A DNA stretch of 64,000 nucleotides, from the NCBI RefSeq assembly GCF_000219215.1, contig NC_015726.1:1798001-1862000 (forward strand), given 5' to 3'. Shown one piece after another: positions 1-9,233 of the stretch. Position 1 is the first letter of the stretch. Each line of letters begins with the position of its first letter. The notes beneath the pieces are model-generated. The model made no database searches. It was not told the DNA's origin and worked only from the letters and a program-made list of their open reading frames with translations. The translations under genes and the position numbers were made by a program. The stretch is from Cupriavidus necator N-1. Lineage in GTDB: Bacteria > Pseudomonadota > Gammaproteobacteria > Burkholderiales > Burkholderiaceae.

Positions 1-1037
1 GCCGAACTCCACCATCAGCCAGGCATTGCCGGCCGGCAGCTCGGCAATGTCGTCTAGCTTCAGTCCGAGCTGCTTCAGTCCGCCGATGATGCCGGTGTCC
101 AGCCCTTCCATTGCGATCGGCCCGAGCGGCAGCAGCTCGGGCACGCAGTCGGCGGCATCGAAGATGGTCTGGAAGCCGAGCACGAGCAGTACGCGCTCGG
201 GCAGCCCTTCCACCAGTGTGGTGTCAGCATGCAGCACCGTCGCGCAGGTCCCTTCTGACCCTACTAGTGCGCGCGCAATGTGGAAGCCGTTTTCCGGCAG
301 CAACTGGTCCAGGTTGTAGCCCGACACGCGGCGCTTGAGCCGCGGAAAGCCGGCGCGGATATCGTCGGCATAGCGCCCGGCCAGTTCGCGCAGGGCCTTG
401 ACGATGCGCGCCTGTTCGCCGCCCGCCGCCAGGTGTTCGGCATAGCCGGCCTCATCGGTGGCGCCGACCCAGAAGCGTGCACCGGTGGCGGTGACAATCT
501 CCAGGCGCTCGATGTTCTCGACCGTCTTGCCGGCCATCACAGAATGGGCGCCGCATGAGTTGTTGCCGATCATGCCGCCCAGCGTGCAGCGGCTGTGGGT
601 GGCCGGATCGGGGCCGAAGGTGAGGCCGTGCGCGGCGGCGGCCTGCTTCAGCTGATCGCAGATGACGCCGGGCTGCACGCGGCCGATGCGTTGGACTGGA
701 TCGACCAGTGCGACCGCGTGCAGGTACTTCGAATGGTCGATGCAGACGGCGGCGTTGACCGATTGCCCGCTCATCGACGTGCCGGCACCGCGCGGCACCA
801 TGGCAACGCCCAGCTCGCCGCACAGGCGCACGGTGGTCTCCAGGTCTCCGACAGATTTTGGAACGACGACGCCAAGCGGGACCTGACGATAGTTCGAGGC
901 TTCCGATGCGTAGATGGCGCGGGTCACCGCGTCGAAGCGCACTTCCGCAGTGGTTTCGGCTTCCAGGCGCTTGCGCAATCTCAGCAGCGCATTAAGGTCC
1001 GCGAGGGCACTGGGCTGGCGTTGGGGCATTGCTGTCA
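1..1037 (-). CDS. FAD-linked oxidase, N-terminal part (cut by window edge)
   Basis: Reading leftwards from an ATG at 1037, the frame stays open to the window edge for about 345 codons. The product begins MTAMPQRQPSALADLNALLR. It carries an FAD-binding PCMH-type domain with VPRGAGTSMSGQS (about residues 80-95) and GGMIGNNSCGAHS (about residues 155-170). The start of the C-terminal oxidase domain follows (VSGYNLDQLLPENG, LVGSEGTCATVLHA). The NNSCGAHS pattern is typical of the large YdiJ/D-lactate dehydrogenase type, which often continues into a 4Fe-4S domain; that part would lie outside the window. It probably oxidises a 2-hydroxy acid with FAD. The substrate cannot be told from sequence. The first ATG is used; a second in-frame ATG lies three codons later. 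Confidence 0.85.
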
Positions 1038-1249
1038 TGGAGTTCGTTCGCGGTATGGTCGAAGCCTGCCGGGGTCATATCGCCAACGCTTGCGGGCAAT
1101 CAGCGGGACCAGTATAGGGACGAGGCGGATCGCGCTTTGACCGAATGCGAGGGCTCGATCAGCAGCGAATCCTGTTGTGGCGGGATGAACAGCAGTTCCT
1201 TCGACGGGGATGCATGGCAGGCTTTGCCAGCAAGGCCCGCCATTCAAAA

Positions 1250-1269
1250 CGGCCGGCTTGCGCCGGCCG
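1250..1269 (-). terminator. Rho-independent terminator of the aldehyde dehydrogenase gene
   Basis: A perfect 8-bp stem (CGGCCGGC / GCCGGCCG) with a TTGC loop lies just past the stop codon of the minus-strand gene ending at 1292. Read on the minus strand, it is followed by TTTTG. It would end transcription coming from the succinate-semialdehyde dehydrogenase and ABC-transporter direction. Confidence 0.7.
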
Positions 1270-1291
1270 CTCGAGAGGAAGCGGAGCGTTA

Positions 1292-2773
1292 TCAGTCCAG
1301 CAGCCCCTGGCAGACGTACTTGATATGCATGTACTCTTCGAGGCCATGGCGCGACCCCTCGCGTCCGTAGCCGGAGTCCTTCACGCCGCCGAAGGGGGCC
1401 GCTTCCGCTGCCAGCGCGCCCTCGTTGATACCGACAATGCCCGACTCAAGCGCATCGGCAAGGCGCCAGATCCGCCGCACGTCATTTGAGTAGAAGTACG
1501 CCGCCAGCCCGAACGGCGTGGCGTTGGCCGCCGCGACCACATCCGCCTCGGTATTGAAGCGCGTAACCGGCGCCACCGGCCCGAAGGTCTCCTCGCAGGA
1601 GCAGTCCATCGCCGCATCCACATCGACCAGCACCGTCGGCGCATAGTAGTTCGGCCCGGGGCACTGCTCGTTGCGGATTCGCTCGCCGCCGACGACCACG
1701 CGGGCACCACGGCTGACCGCGTCCTTCACATGGCGTTCGATCTTGTCGACCGCGCGCGCGTTGACCATCGGGCCGATCTGCGCGGCCGGGTTCGTGGCGG
1801 GGGCAACGACCAGCGCGCCGACGCGCGCGGCAAGCTTTTCGACAAAGGCGTCGTGCACCTTGTCCTGGACATAGATGCGGTTAGGGCACACGCAAGTCTG
1901 TCCACCGTTGCGGAACTTGGCGGCCATCAAGCCTTCGACGGCGGCATCGAGATCTGCATCGTCGAACACGATAAACGGGGCATTGCCGCCCAGTTCCAGC
2001 GACAGCTTCTTCAGCGTATCGGCGGAGCGGCGCGCCAGGTGTTTGCCCACCGGCGTCGAGCCGGTAAAGGTGATCTTGCGCACCCGGGCATCGTCCAGCC
2101 ATACATCGACGACTTCGGCCGCGCGCTCGCGCGAGGCGGTGACGATATTCAGCACGCCCCGCGGCACGCCCGCCTGTTCGGCGAGCCTGACCAGCGCCAG
2201 CGAAGTCAGCGGCGTATCCTCGGCGGGCTTGCACACCACTGTGCAGCCGGCGGCCAGCGCCGGTGCGATCTTGCGCGCGATCATCGCGGCGGGGAAGTTC
2301 CACGGTGTGATCGCGGCGATGACGCCAACCGGCTCGCGTAGTGCCAGCATGCGCCGGCCGGGGACCGGTGCGGCGATCACGTCGCCATCGGCGCGCGTGG
2401 CTTCTTCGGCAAACCATTCGACGTAGCTCGCGGCATACAGCACCTCGCCTTTGCCTTCCGCCAAGGGCTTGCCCTGCTCGCGCGAGATCAGGCGGCCAAG
2501 GTCTTCCACATGGCTGACGACCAGGTCGTTCCAGCGCTTGATGATCTGCGCGCGCTGCTTGGCAGGCGTTTTGCGCCAGCTTGGGAACGCTGCGTGCGCG
2601 ACATCGACGGCGCGGCGTGCGTCCGCCGCACCGCTATCCGGTACCGCCGCAAAGACTTCATCCGTCGCAGGGTCCGCCACTGACAGTGTGCGATCGTCGG
2701 CCGCGCCGCACCATTCGCCGCCGATATAGTTGCGGCCGGGAAGCAAGGCCTGGTTCTGTAGGGACAAAGGCAT
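1292..2773 (-). CDS. gabD: NAD(P)-dependent succinate-semialdehyde dehydrogenase family
   Basis: A 493-aa aldehyde dehydrogenase of normal length. The cofactor and substrate region ITPWNFPAAMIARKI is present. The general-base Glu lies in LELGGNAPFIVF and the nucleophilic Cys in FRNGGQTCVCPNR, both around the expected residues 260-300. The AEDTPL and GGVKDSGYGREG signatures place it with GabD-type succinate/glutarate-semialdehyde dehydrogenases. A TTG lies two codons upstream, but the ATG at 2773 sits nine bases after AAGGAG and is preferred. It follows the ABC-transporter ATPase by 26 bp on the same strand, so it is probably co-transcribed and may oxidise an aldehyde derived from the imported compound. 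Exact substrate is an inference. Confidence 0.85.
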   Translation of the reverse strand: MPLSLQNQALLPGRNYIGGEWCGAADDRTLSVADPATDEVFAAVPDSGAADARRAVDVAHAAFPSWRKTPAKQRAQIIKRWNDLVVSHVEDLGRLISREQGKPLAEGKGEVLYAASYVEWFAEEATRADGDVIAAPVPGRRMLALREPVGVIAAITPWNFPAAMIARKIAPALAAGCTVVCKPAEDTPLTSLALVRLAEQAGVPRGVLNIVTASRERAAEVVDVWLDDARVRKITFTGSTPVGKHLARRSADTLKKLSLELGGNAPFIVFDDADLDAAVEGLMAAKFRNGGQTCVCPNRIYVQDKVHDAFVEKLAARVGALVVAPATNPAAQIGPMVNARAVDKIERHVKDAVSRGARVVVGGERIRNEQCPGPNYYAPTVLVDVDAAMDCSCEETFGPVAPVTRFNTEADVVAAANATPFGLAAYFYSNDVRRIWRLADALESGIVGINEGALAAEAAPFGGVKDSGYGREGSRHGLEEYMHIKYVCQGLLD

Positions 2774-2799
2774 GAACAAACTCTCCTTGAGAATGGGAA

Positions 2800-4443
2800 T
2801 CAGGCGGTGGCAGCGGCGGCCACTGCCCCTTCGCTATGCAGATCGACTTCATCGATCCAGCCGCGGCGCAACTCGGGCACCGAGCGTGCCAGCAGCGCGT
2901 AGTAGGGGTGGTGCGGCCCGCGGTCGTAGTCGGCGTGCGCGACCTGGGTCAGCTTGCGGCCATGCTGCATCACCACGATCTCGTCGCAGATCGAGCGCAC
3001 GGTGTGCAGGTCGTGGCTGATGAAGAGGTAGGAGACGCCCAGTTCCTTGCGCAGCTCGGCCATCAGGTCGAGGATGGCAGCGCCGACCACCGTATCCAGC
3101 GCCGAGGTGATCTCGTCGCACAGGATCAGTTCCGGATCGGCGGCGAGCGCCCGGGCCAGGTTCACGCGCTGCTTCTGCCCGCCGGACAGGCCGCCAGGCG
3201 TGCGCTGCGCCACGCCGGGGGGCAGCCGCACCAGATCGAGCAGCTGGCGGATCCGTGCCCGTTTCGCTTCGCCGCGCAGGCCGTGGAAGAACTGCAGCGG
3301 CCGCGCCAGGATCTCCTCGACGGTGCGCGCGGGATTGAGTGCGGTATCGGCCATCTGGAACACGATCTGGATGCGCCGCAGCTCATCGTGGCTGCGCTGC
3401 GCCACTGTCGGTTTCAGCGGGCGGCCGTTGAAGGCGATGCTGCCGTGGCAGGGTGCCACCAGCCCGGCGATCGCGCGCGCCAGCGTGGTCTTGCCCGAAC
3501 CCGACTCGCCGATGACGCCAATCGCCTGGCCCCGGTACAGCTTCAGGTCGACGCCTTCCAGGATCTTCGCGGCCGGCTGGCCGTGCGCATCGAGCACACC
3601 GTAGCCGGCGGACAGATCGCGGACCTCCAGCAGCAGCGGGCTCTTGTCGGGGTCCACCGGCGCACCCGGACGCTCGGTCGGCCGCGCCGCGGCCAGCAGG
3701 CAGCGCGTGTAGTCGTCGGCGGGCTGGTACAGGATCTGGTCGGTCTCGCCCAGCTCGCGCATCTTGCCGTCGCGCAGCACCAGGATGTGGTCGGCCACCT
3801 GGGCCACCACGGCGAGGTCGTGGCTGACATAGACCGCGGTGGTGCGGCGTTCCTGCACCGCGCGGCGGAACACGCGCAGCACTTCGACCTGCGTGGTGAC
3901 GTCCAGCGCCGTGGTCGGCTCGTCGAGGATCACCAGGTCGGGATCGGTGATCAGGGCCATCGCCGCCATCAGGCGCTGCAGTTGCCCGCCGGAGACCTGG
4001 TGGGGGTAGCGCTCGCCGATGGAATCAGGGTCGGGCAGCGCCAGTTCGCGGAACAGCGCGACCGCCTTCTTCTCGGCGGCCTTGCGATCCATGAGCCGGT
4101 GGATCAGCGCCGGTTCGACCACCTGGTCCATGATGGTGCGCGACGGGTTGAACGAGGCCGCCGCGCTCTGCGCGATATAGGTGATCTCGCGCCCGCGCAG
4201 CCGGCGCTGGTCGCCGGGCGAGAGGTGCAATACGTCGGTGGTGCCGACCCGGATGCTGCCGGCGATCTCGCAGCCGTGGCGTGCAAAGCCCATCAGCGCC
4301 AGCGCGGTGGTGGTCTTGCCCGAGCCGGACTCGCCGATCAGTGCCAGCACCTTGCCGGGCTCGATCTCGAAGTCCACACCATCGACCAACGTCGCCTGGC
4401 CTGCGGTGATGCGCAGATTGCTGACCTTTACGGACGTGCCCAT
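2800..4443 (-). CDS. Peptide/opine-type ABC transporter, fused double ATPase
   Basis: A 547-aa protein made of two ABC ATPase domains in tandem, equivalent to DppD and DppF fused. Domain 1 has Walker A GESGSGKTTTAL (about residue 37), signature VSGGQLQRL and Walker B LVILDEPTTALD. Domain 2 has GESGSGKTTLARAIAG (about residue 315), LSGGQKQRVNLARAL and LILCDEITSALD. It would power uptake of a small peptide, opine or similar solute through the two permeases encoded directly upstream. The ATG follows immediately after the permease stop codon with no gap, which indicates translational coupling. The second Walker B has ITSALD where most have PTSALD; this variant is common in Burkholderiales versions. 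Confidence 0.9.
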   Translation of the reverse strand: MGTSVKVSNLRITAGQATLVDGVDFEIEPGKVLALIGESGSGKTTTALALMGFARHGCEIAGSIRVGTTDVLHLSPGDQRRLRGREITYIAQSAAASFNPSRTIMDQVVEPALIHRLMDRKAAEKKAVALFRELALPDPDSIGERYPHQVSGGQLQRLMAAMALITDPDLVILDEPTTALDVTTQVEVLRVFRRAVQERRTTAVYVSHDLAVVAQVADHILVLRDGKMRELGETDQILYQPADDYTRCLLAAARPTERPGAPVDPDKSPLLLEVRDLSAGYGVLDAHGQPAAKILEGVDLKLYRGQAIGVIGESGSGKTTLARAIAGLVAPCHGSIAFNGRPLKPTVAQRSHDELRRIQIVFQMADTALNPARTVEEILARPLQFFHGLRGEAKRARIRQLLDLVRLPPGVAQRTPGGLSGGQKQRVNLARALAADPELILCDEITSALDTVVGAAILDLMAELRKELGVSYLFISHDLHTVRSICDEIVVMQHGRKLTQVAHADYDRGPHHPYYALLARSVPELRRGWIDEVDLHSEGAVAAAATA

Positions 4444-5328
4444 TTATTTGACTCCGTTACGTGCCGAGCGACCCGGCAGATTGTCGATGACGAGGTTGAC
4501 GGCGAGGGTCAGGCTGGCGATGGCCAGCGCCGGCGCCACCACCGCCATGCTGCCTTCAGACAGCGCGCCGATGTTCTCGCGCACCAGCGAACCCCAGTCG
4601 GCATCGGGCGGCTGGATGCCCAGGCCCAGGAAGCTGAGGCTGGCGAGCAGCAGCACGACGTAGACGAAGCGCAGCCCCAGGTCGGCGAGCATGGGCCCGA
4701 GGATATTGGGCAGGATCTCCTGGCGCATGATGTAGGCGGTGCCTTCGCCGCGGGTGCGGGCAACCGTCACGTAATCCATCGCATTGATGTTGACCGCCAG
4801 CGAGCGCGCGATGCGATAGGCGCCCGGCACGTAGATGATCGCCGCCGTGACGGCGAGCATCCACACCGACGAGCCGAAGGCCGCGACCATGATCAGCGCG
4901 AACATCTTGCTGGGGATGGCCGTGAGCGTATCGACGCCGCGGCTCAGGCAGGCATCGATCCAGCGCCCGCTGACGGTGGCGAGCAAGGCCAGCGTGATGC
5001 CGATGCCGCTGGCGCACAGGGTCGAGACCAGCGCGACGCAGACGGTGTAGCGGGCGCCCAGGACGACGCGCGCCAGCATGTCGCGCCCGAGGTAGTCGGT
5101 GCCGAGCCAGTGCTGGGCGCTGATCGGGGCGAAGACCTGGATCTCTCCCGCGGGCGTGCCGTCAGCGTGGATCAGGATCGGGCCGAGGATGGCGGCGAAC
5201 AGCCAGCCGATGAGGATCAGGCAGCCGATCCAGCCGGTGAGACCCAGGCGGGGCAGGCGCGGACGGCGACAGCCTTGGTCGGGGGCGCTCACCGCGGTGG
5301 TGGCTTGCGTGTGGGAGGAAGTGGACAT
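4444..5328 (-). CDS. ABC transporter permease, DppC-like
   Basis: A 294-aa inner-membrane permease of the BPD_transp_1 family with an N-terminal OppC_N segment (LTGWIGCLILIGWLFAAIL). The coupling EAA-loop region is near VARTRGEGTAYIMRQEILPN, and the C-terminal part ends WGSLVRENI. An upstream in-frame ATG at 5346 overlaps its own ribosome-binding site. The ATG at 5328 (MSTSSHTQ) follows CAGGAG by nine bases and is chosen. It pairs with the DppB-like permease 27 bp upstream and the double ATPase directly downstream. The cognate binding-protein gene is reduced to a stub (6337-6462). Confidence 0.88.
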   Translation of the reverse strand: MSTSSHTQATTAVSAPDQGCRRPRLPRLGLTGWIGCLILIGWLFAAILGPILIHADGTPAGEIQVFAPISAQHWLGTDYLGRDMLARVVLGARYTVCVALVSTLCASGIGITLALLATVSGRWIDACLSRGVDTLTAIPSKMFALIMVAAFGSSVWMLAVTAAIIYVPGAYRIARSLAVNINAMDYVTVARTRGEGTAYIMRQEILPNILGPMLADLGLRFVYVVLLLASLSFLGLGIQPPDADWGSLVRENIGALSEGSMAVVAPALAIASLTLAVNLVIDNLPGRSARNGVK

Positions 5329-5355
5329 GAATTGCAGCTCCTGCATGGCGAGGCT

Positions 5356-6312
5356 TCAGCGATGGCGCAGACGCGGATTGGCGACGATGCCGCACACATC
5401 GGCAAGCGTGACGAGGGTCAGGTACGCACAACAGAAGATCATGGCGCACACCTGGACCACGGGCATGTCGCGCTGGGCGACGCTGTCGACCATCAGCTTG
5501 GCGATTCCCGGGTAGTTGAAGATGGTCTCGATGATGATGACGCCGCCAAGCAGGTAGGACAGGCTCAGCGCCACGGCATTGGCAATCGGGCCGATGGCGT
5601 TGGGCAGCGCGTGGAACAGCACCATGCGGGTCGCGGAAGCGCCCTTGAGCCGCACCATCTCGATGTAGGGCGCGTTGAGCTGGTCGATCACCGCGGCGCG
5701 GGTCATGCGCAGCATCTGCGCGACGATCACGCAGCACAGGCTCAGCACCGGCATGGCCAGCGAACGCAGGATCTTATCCCACGAATCGTCGGTGCCGATA
5801 TAGGCGAGCGCGGGCAGCCAGCGCAGTTGGACCGCGAACAACAATACGGCCAGCGTGGCGACCAGGAACTCCGGCACCGAGACCACCGCCACCGCGCCGA
5901 GGCTGACGCCGCGGTCAAACCAGGTACCACGGTAGACCGCCGCCAGGATGCCGAGGCCGAGCGCCACCGGCACCGAGATCAGTGCGGTCAGGCCGGCCAG
6001 CAACAGCGATTGGGGCAGGCGGCTGCCAATGGCCTCCGACACCGGCTGACGGGTGACCAGCGACTCGCCGGCATTGCCGGTCACCATGCCGCCCAGCCAG
6101 TGCACGTAGCGCACGGGCGCGGGGACATCGAGGCCCATCTGGGTACGCAGCGCGGCCAGGGCCTCGGGTGTGGCGTCCTGGCCGAGCTGTTCCTGCGCGG
6201 CATCGCCGGGCAATACCGCGGTGATGGCGAAGACGATGGCCGAGACGGCCAGCAGCGAGATCAGCGCCAGTCCGACGCGCCGCGCCAGCAGACGCAAGAT
6301 GAATGGGTTCAT
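5356..6312 (-). CDS. ABC transporter permease, DppB-like
   Basis: A 318-aa permease. It has a first membrane helix (VGLALISLLAVSAIVFAITAVLPGD) and the DppB-type periplasmic segment PVRYVHWLGGMVTGNAGESLVTRQPV. The cytoplasmic loop RAAVIDQLNAPYIEMVRLKGAS precedes the final helices. Length and order match nickel/dipeptide/oligopeptide permeases. The start has an upstream GGAGAG. It is the second cistron of the minus-strand operon, directly after the truncated substrate-binding gene. Confidence 0.9.
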   Translation of the reverse strand: MNPFILRLLARRVGLALISLLAVSAIVFAITAVLPGDAAQEQLGQDATPEALAALRTQMGLDVPAPVRYVHWLGGMVTGNAGESLVTRQPVSEAIGSRLPQSLLLAGLTALISVPVALGLGILAAVYRGTWFDRGVSLGAVAVVSVPEFLVATLAVLLFAVQLRWLPALAYIGTDDSWDKILRSLAMPVLSLCCVIVAQMLRMTRAAVIDQLNAPYIEMVRLKGASATRMVLFHALPNAIGPIANAVALSLSYLLGGVIIIETIFNYPGIAKLMVDSVAQRDMPVVQVCAMIFCCAYLTLVTLADVCGIVANPRLRHR

Positions 6313-6336
6313 GGTGTCTCTCCTTTCCAGTCCGGA

Positions 6337-6462
6337 TCAGGCGGCAAGCCAGATACGGAACCTCTGGATGTCGCGCCGGCTGGCGCCATGGCGCAGGGCG
6401 GCTATGACCCGAGTGGATTCGGCAGGGCCGATGAGGCCGTCGAGCGGCTTCTTGTCTGACAT
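6337..6462 (-). pseudogene. Stub of the ABC transporter substrate-binding protein gene
   Basis: A good ribosome-binding site (CAGGAG, seven bases before ATG) opens a frame of only 41 codons starting MSDKKPLDGLIGPAESTRV. As I recall the family, this opening resembles the N-terminus of ABC family-5 solute-binding proteins of Cupriavidus-type dipeptide operons. After RRDIQRF it runs at once into RIWLAA and a stop, 24 bp before the DppB-like gene. A complete binding protein is about 500 residues, so some 450 codons are missing. The likely cause is an internal deletion joining the first 30-odd codons to the last few. The operon's regulatory start is intact, but the transporter has no receptor encoded here. 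Homology is from memory, not a search. Confidence 0.6.
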
Positions 6463-6842
6463 GGCAATAGCTCCTGGGGGGCCGGAGTTCGGGGGATCGC
6501 GAAAGTGAAAGCGCACGACCATGCGGCGCGGGGCAAGCTCTTGCTTTGGCAGCACGGGCGCGCAATGTGTCATCCCCTGCCATTGAAGCATGTGGGACCG
6601 ATGGCTTTGTGGGGTATTGCAGGCCGTGGCAGTAAAACCTGCGGTTTCGCGAGGGCGGTTTGGCATTGCCTGCCATGCGCACTGTGTACGTGCATGTGCA
6701 CCGCAACAATCCTCGGGATTACCCTAGGCATGGCACTGCGTCGGTGCACCGTCCGACGCAGCAAATTTTTCCTATCCGGGCCTTGCCTGTTCATCGCATC
6801 ATCAGGGCTCTCTGGCTTCGTCCGGCGCTGACACTTACTGCA
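6463..6842. promoter_or_regulatory. Intergenic region with an inverted repeat and T-run
   Basis: This 380-bp gap separates the minus-strand ABC operon from the plus-strand GNAT gene, so it must hold the operon promoter. A perfect 8-bp inverted repeat, TGCGTCGG (6737-6744) and CCGACGCA (6753-6760), is followed by GCAAATTTTT, like a plus-strand terminator or attenuator. It lies about 80 bp before the GNAT start. I see no gene here. Confidence 0.4.
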
Positions 6843-7697
6843 ATGAACTCCGCGCAGCTTCCAGCCATCCGCGTGATGGCACAGTCCGATCTGCCCGTCG
6901 CGCTTTCGCTTTCCGAAGATGTACGCTGGCCGCATCGCCTCAGCGACTGGAAGCGGCTGTTCCAGATGGGCGAGGGCCGCGTCGCCGAAGTCGGCGGCGC
7001 GGTTGTCGGTGTCGGCATGCGCTGGCTATGGGACGAGCGCGGCGCATCGGTCGGACTGCTTATCGTCGCCCCGGCTTTCCGCGAGCGGGGCATTGGCAGC
7101 GTGTTGCTGGAGGCGCTGTGTGCCGGCCTGGAAGGCCGCACGGTGCTGCTTCACGCCCCCGGGAAGCTGCATCGCTTCTACGCGCGCATGGGGTTCGAGC
7201 GCATCGGCGAGGTGCATCAATACGAGGGTAAAGCGTTGCCGGCACCGTTGATGGCGCTGCCTGAAGGCTGCCGCCTGCGGCCTGGCGGGCGCAATGACCT
7301 GCAACTTCTGGTCGAGATGGAGCAGGGGGCCCGCGGTGTTGCACGGCCGTCCCTGATCCAGGCCTGGCTGCGCCAGTCGATCGGCACAGTGGTGATCGAT
7401 CACGCCGACGGGCCCCGCGGCTTCGCGATCCTGCGGCGCTTTGGCCGCGGCGCGATGGTCGGCCCCGTGGTCGCACCCTGCGCGATGTCGGCCAAGGCCA
7501 TGATCGCGCACCTGGCCGGCCTGGTGACCGGGCGCGTGCTGCGCCTGGACGTCTACGCCGATGGCGAACTCGAGGACTGGCTCGGCTGCCTGGGCCTGGC
7601 GCACGTCGCCGACGCGACGGTGCTGGCCCGCGGCACCCCGGCTTCGCCAACGGCACCATTTCTTCCCTTTGCGCTGGCCGACAAGGCCCTCGGATAA
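6843..7697 (+). CDS. GNAT family N-acetyltransferase with C-terminal second GNAT-like half
   Basis: A 284-aa protein. The N-terminal GNAT domain (about residues 8-135) has the acetyl-CoA-binding motif RERGIGSVLL after VGLLIVAPAF. A C-terminal half (about residues 140-275), containing LRLDVYADGELEDWLGCLGL, resembles the extra domain of YitH/Acetyltransf_18-type proteins. It probably transfers an acetyl group to a small-molecule amine; the substrate is unknown. The frame is open further upstream, but the ATG at 6843 begins the first recognisable GNAT sequence. The next gene starts 5 bp after its stop, so the two are likely one transcript. Confidence 0.8.
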   Translation: MNSAQLPAIRVMAQSDLPVALSLSEDVRWPHRLSDWKRLFQMGEGRVAEVGGAVVGVGMRWLWDERGASVGLLIVAPAFRERGIGSVLLEALCAGLEGRTVLLHAPGKLHRFYARMGFERIGEVHQYEGKALPAPLMALPEGCRLRPGGRNDLQLLVEMEQGARGVARPSLIQAWLRQSIGTVVIDHADGPRGFAILRRFGRGAMVGPVVAPCAMSAKAMIAHLAGLVTGRVLRLDVYADGELEDWLGCLGLAHVADATVLARGTPASPTAPFLPFALADKALG

Positions 7698-7702
7698 AAA
7701 CA

Positions 7703-8641
7703 ATGCATCAAGACACGACATTTCTGTACAAGGCTGATCCCGTGCGCGGCCGGGACTGGGCCAAGGTCTTTGCGCGCGAGGCGCCTGACATCGATTTCCG
7801 CATCTGGCCCGAAATCGGGGATCCCGACAAGGTCCGCTACCTGGCAGCGTGGGAGGCGCCAGACCGCATCGCAGAGCGGTTCCCGAACCTGCAGGTACTC
7901 TTTTCGACCGGAGCCGGCATCGACCAGTTCGACCTGAACGCGCTGCCTGCGCACGTACCGCTGGTGCGGATGATCGAGCCCGGCATCGTCGATGGGATGG
8001 TGGAGTACGTTGTGTTCTCGGTCCTTGCGCTGCATCGCGACATGCCGGCGTACCGGCGGCAGCAGGCGCAGGAAGCCTGGAGGCCCCTGCAGGTGCGCGC
8101 GGCACACGAGTGCCGCGTCGGCGTGCTTGGTCTGGGCTCGCTGGGCCAGGCCGTGCTGGAGCGGCTGCGGCTGTTCGGGTTCGACTGTGCCGGCTGGGCA
8201 AGGTCGCCGCACAGCCTGGAAGGGGTGCAGTGCTATGCCGGCCCGCAGACCCTGGACGCGTTCCTGGCCCGCACCGATATCCTGGTTTGCCTGCTGCCAT
8301 TGACGGATGAAACAAGTGGAGTATTGAGCGCTCGCGTGTTTGACGCCCTGCCACATGGGGCAGGGCTGGTGCATGTCGGGCGCGGGCAGCACCTGAACGA
8401 TGCCGACCTGCTGGGCGCGCTGGATGCGGGGCAGATCGGCGAGGCCATTCTCGACGTCACGCACCCCGAGCCGCTGCCTGCCGGCCACCCGTTGTGGCGC
8501 CACCCCAGGGTATGGCTCACGCCCCATATTGCCAGCATGACGCAGCCGGGCACCGCGGCGCGGGTCGTACTCGACAATTTGCACCGCCTGCAGCGCGGCG
8601 AGCCCCTAATCGGGCTGGTGGACCGTGCGAAAGGGTACTGA
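7703..8641 (+). CDS. ghrA: Glyoxylate/hydroxypyruvate reductase A-like D-2-hydroxyacid dehydrogenase
   Basis: A 312-aa NAD(P)-dependent dehydrogenase. FSTGAGIDQFD (about residue 70) is the GhrA-type substrate loop. The Rossmann motif is VGVLGLGSLGQAV (about residue 138). Catalytic residues are Arg in VHVGRGQHL, Glu in VTHPEPLP and His in LTPHIAS. It would reduce glyoxylate, hydroxypyruvate or a related 2-oxo acid in the cytoplasm. It starts 5 bp after the GNAT stop and is followed 97 bp later by an Lrp-type regulator on the same strand. Confidence 0.88.
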   Translation: MHQDTTFLYKADPVRGRDWAKVFAREAPDIDFRIWPEIGDPDKVRYLAAWEAPDRIAERFPNLQVLFSTGAGIDQFDLNALPAHVPLVRMIEPGIVDGMVEYVVFSVLALHRDMPAYRRQQAQEAWRPLQVRAAHECRVGVLGLGSLGQAVLERLRLFGFDCAGWARSPHSLEGVQCYAGPQTLDAFLARTDILVCLLPLTDETSGVLSARVFDALPHGAGLVHVGRGQHLNDADLLGALDAGQIGEAILDVTHPEPLPAGHPLWRHPRVWLTPHIASMTQPGTAARVVLDNLHRLQRGEPLIGLVDRAKGY

Positions 8642-8738
8642 AAGGCGATGCGAAACCTCACTTTCCGGGCGTGCCCCGATTGCCCCCGCTGAACCATGCG
8701 GGGACAATGTGATCCAGTCATTCCAGTCTTGAAAGCCC

Positions 8739-9233
8739 ATGTCCGCCCCCATCAAACTCGACCGACTCGACCTCCGCATCCTTGCCCAGCTGCAAAAGAA
8801 CGGCCGCATGACAAACGTGGACCTCGCCGATGCCGTGGGTCTTTCTGCAAGCCCGTGCCTGATTCGCGTCAAGCGGCTGGAGCAGGCCGGCTATATCGGC
8901 GGATACAGCGCCCAGATCCGGATGGACAAGCTGGGCGATATTCTCACGGTGTTCACCGAGATCACGCTGGAGGACCACCATCGCGAGGACTTTGCGCGCT
9001 TCGAGAAGGCAGTGTGCGCGGTGGACGAGATCGTCGAATGCCACCTTGTCAGCGGCGGCTATGACTACCTGCTCAAGTTCATCACCCGTGGGGTCAACCA
9101 CTACCAGGAACTGATGGAAAGCCTGCTGGAGCGCAATATCGGGATCGAGAAGTACTTCAGCTTCATCGTGATCAAGTCGCCTTTCATCAAGACGCACTAT
9201 CCGATCGAACGCCTGTTTCCATCGGCAACCTGA
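8739..9233 (+). CDS. Lrp/AsnC family transcriptional regulator
   Basis: A 164-aa regulator of standard length. An N-terminal winged helix-turn-helix (LDRLDLRILAQLQKNGRMTNVDLADAVGLSA, split about residues 8-40) precedes a RAM ligand-binding domain (VFTEITLEDHHREDF; CHLVSGGYDYLLKFI). Such proteins sense amino acids or related compounds and act as octamers. Its last 37 bp overlap, tail to tail, the AraC-type gene on the other strand. Targets are not evident; the neighbouring hydroxyacid dehydrogenase is one candidate. Confidence 0.9.
   Translation: MSAPIKLDRLDLRILAQLQKNGRMTNVDLADAVGLSASPCLIRVKRLEQAGYIGGYSAQIRMDKLGDILTVFTEITLEDHHREDFARFEKAVCAVDEIVECHLVSGGYDYLLKFITRGVNHYQELMESLLERNIGIEKYFSFIVIKSPFIKTHYPIERLFPSAT

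Noticed and set aside
1730..2341. A 203-codon plus-strand frame inside the aldehyde dehydrogenase gene
   Set aside because: Antisense shadow of a gene with intact catalytic motifs.
2836..6459. A 1207-codon open frame on the plus strand
   Set aside because: It is antisense to the double ATPase and both permeases. Its composition (many Gln, Arg, Asp and His) is that of a GC-rich shadow frame, and it has no domain or ribosome-binding site.
7026..8354. A 442-codon minus-strand frame across the GNAT and GhrA genes
   Set aside because: It spans two well-supported plus-strand genes and their junction and has no domain.
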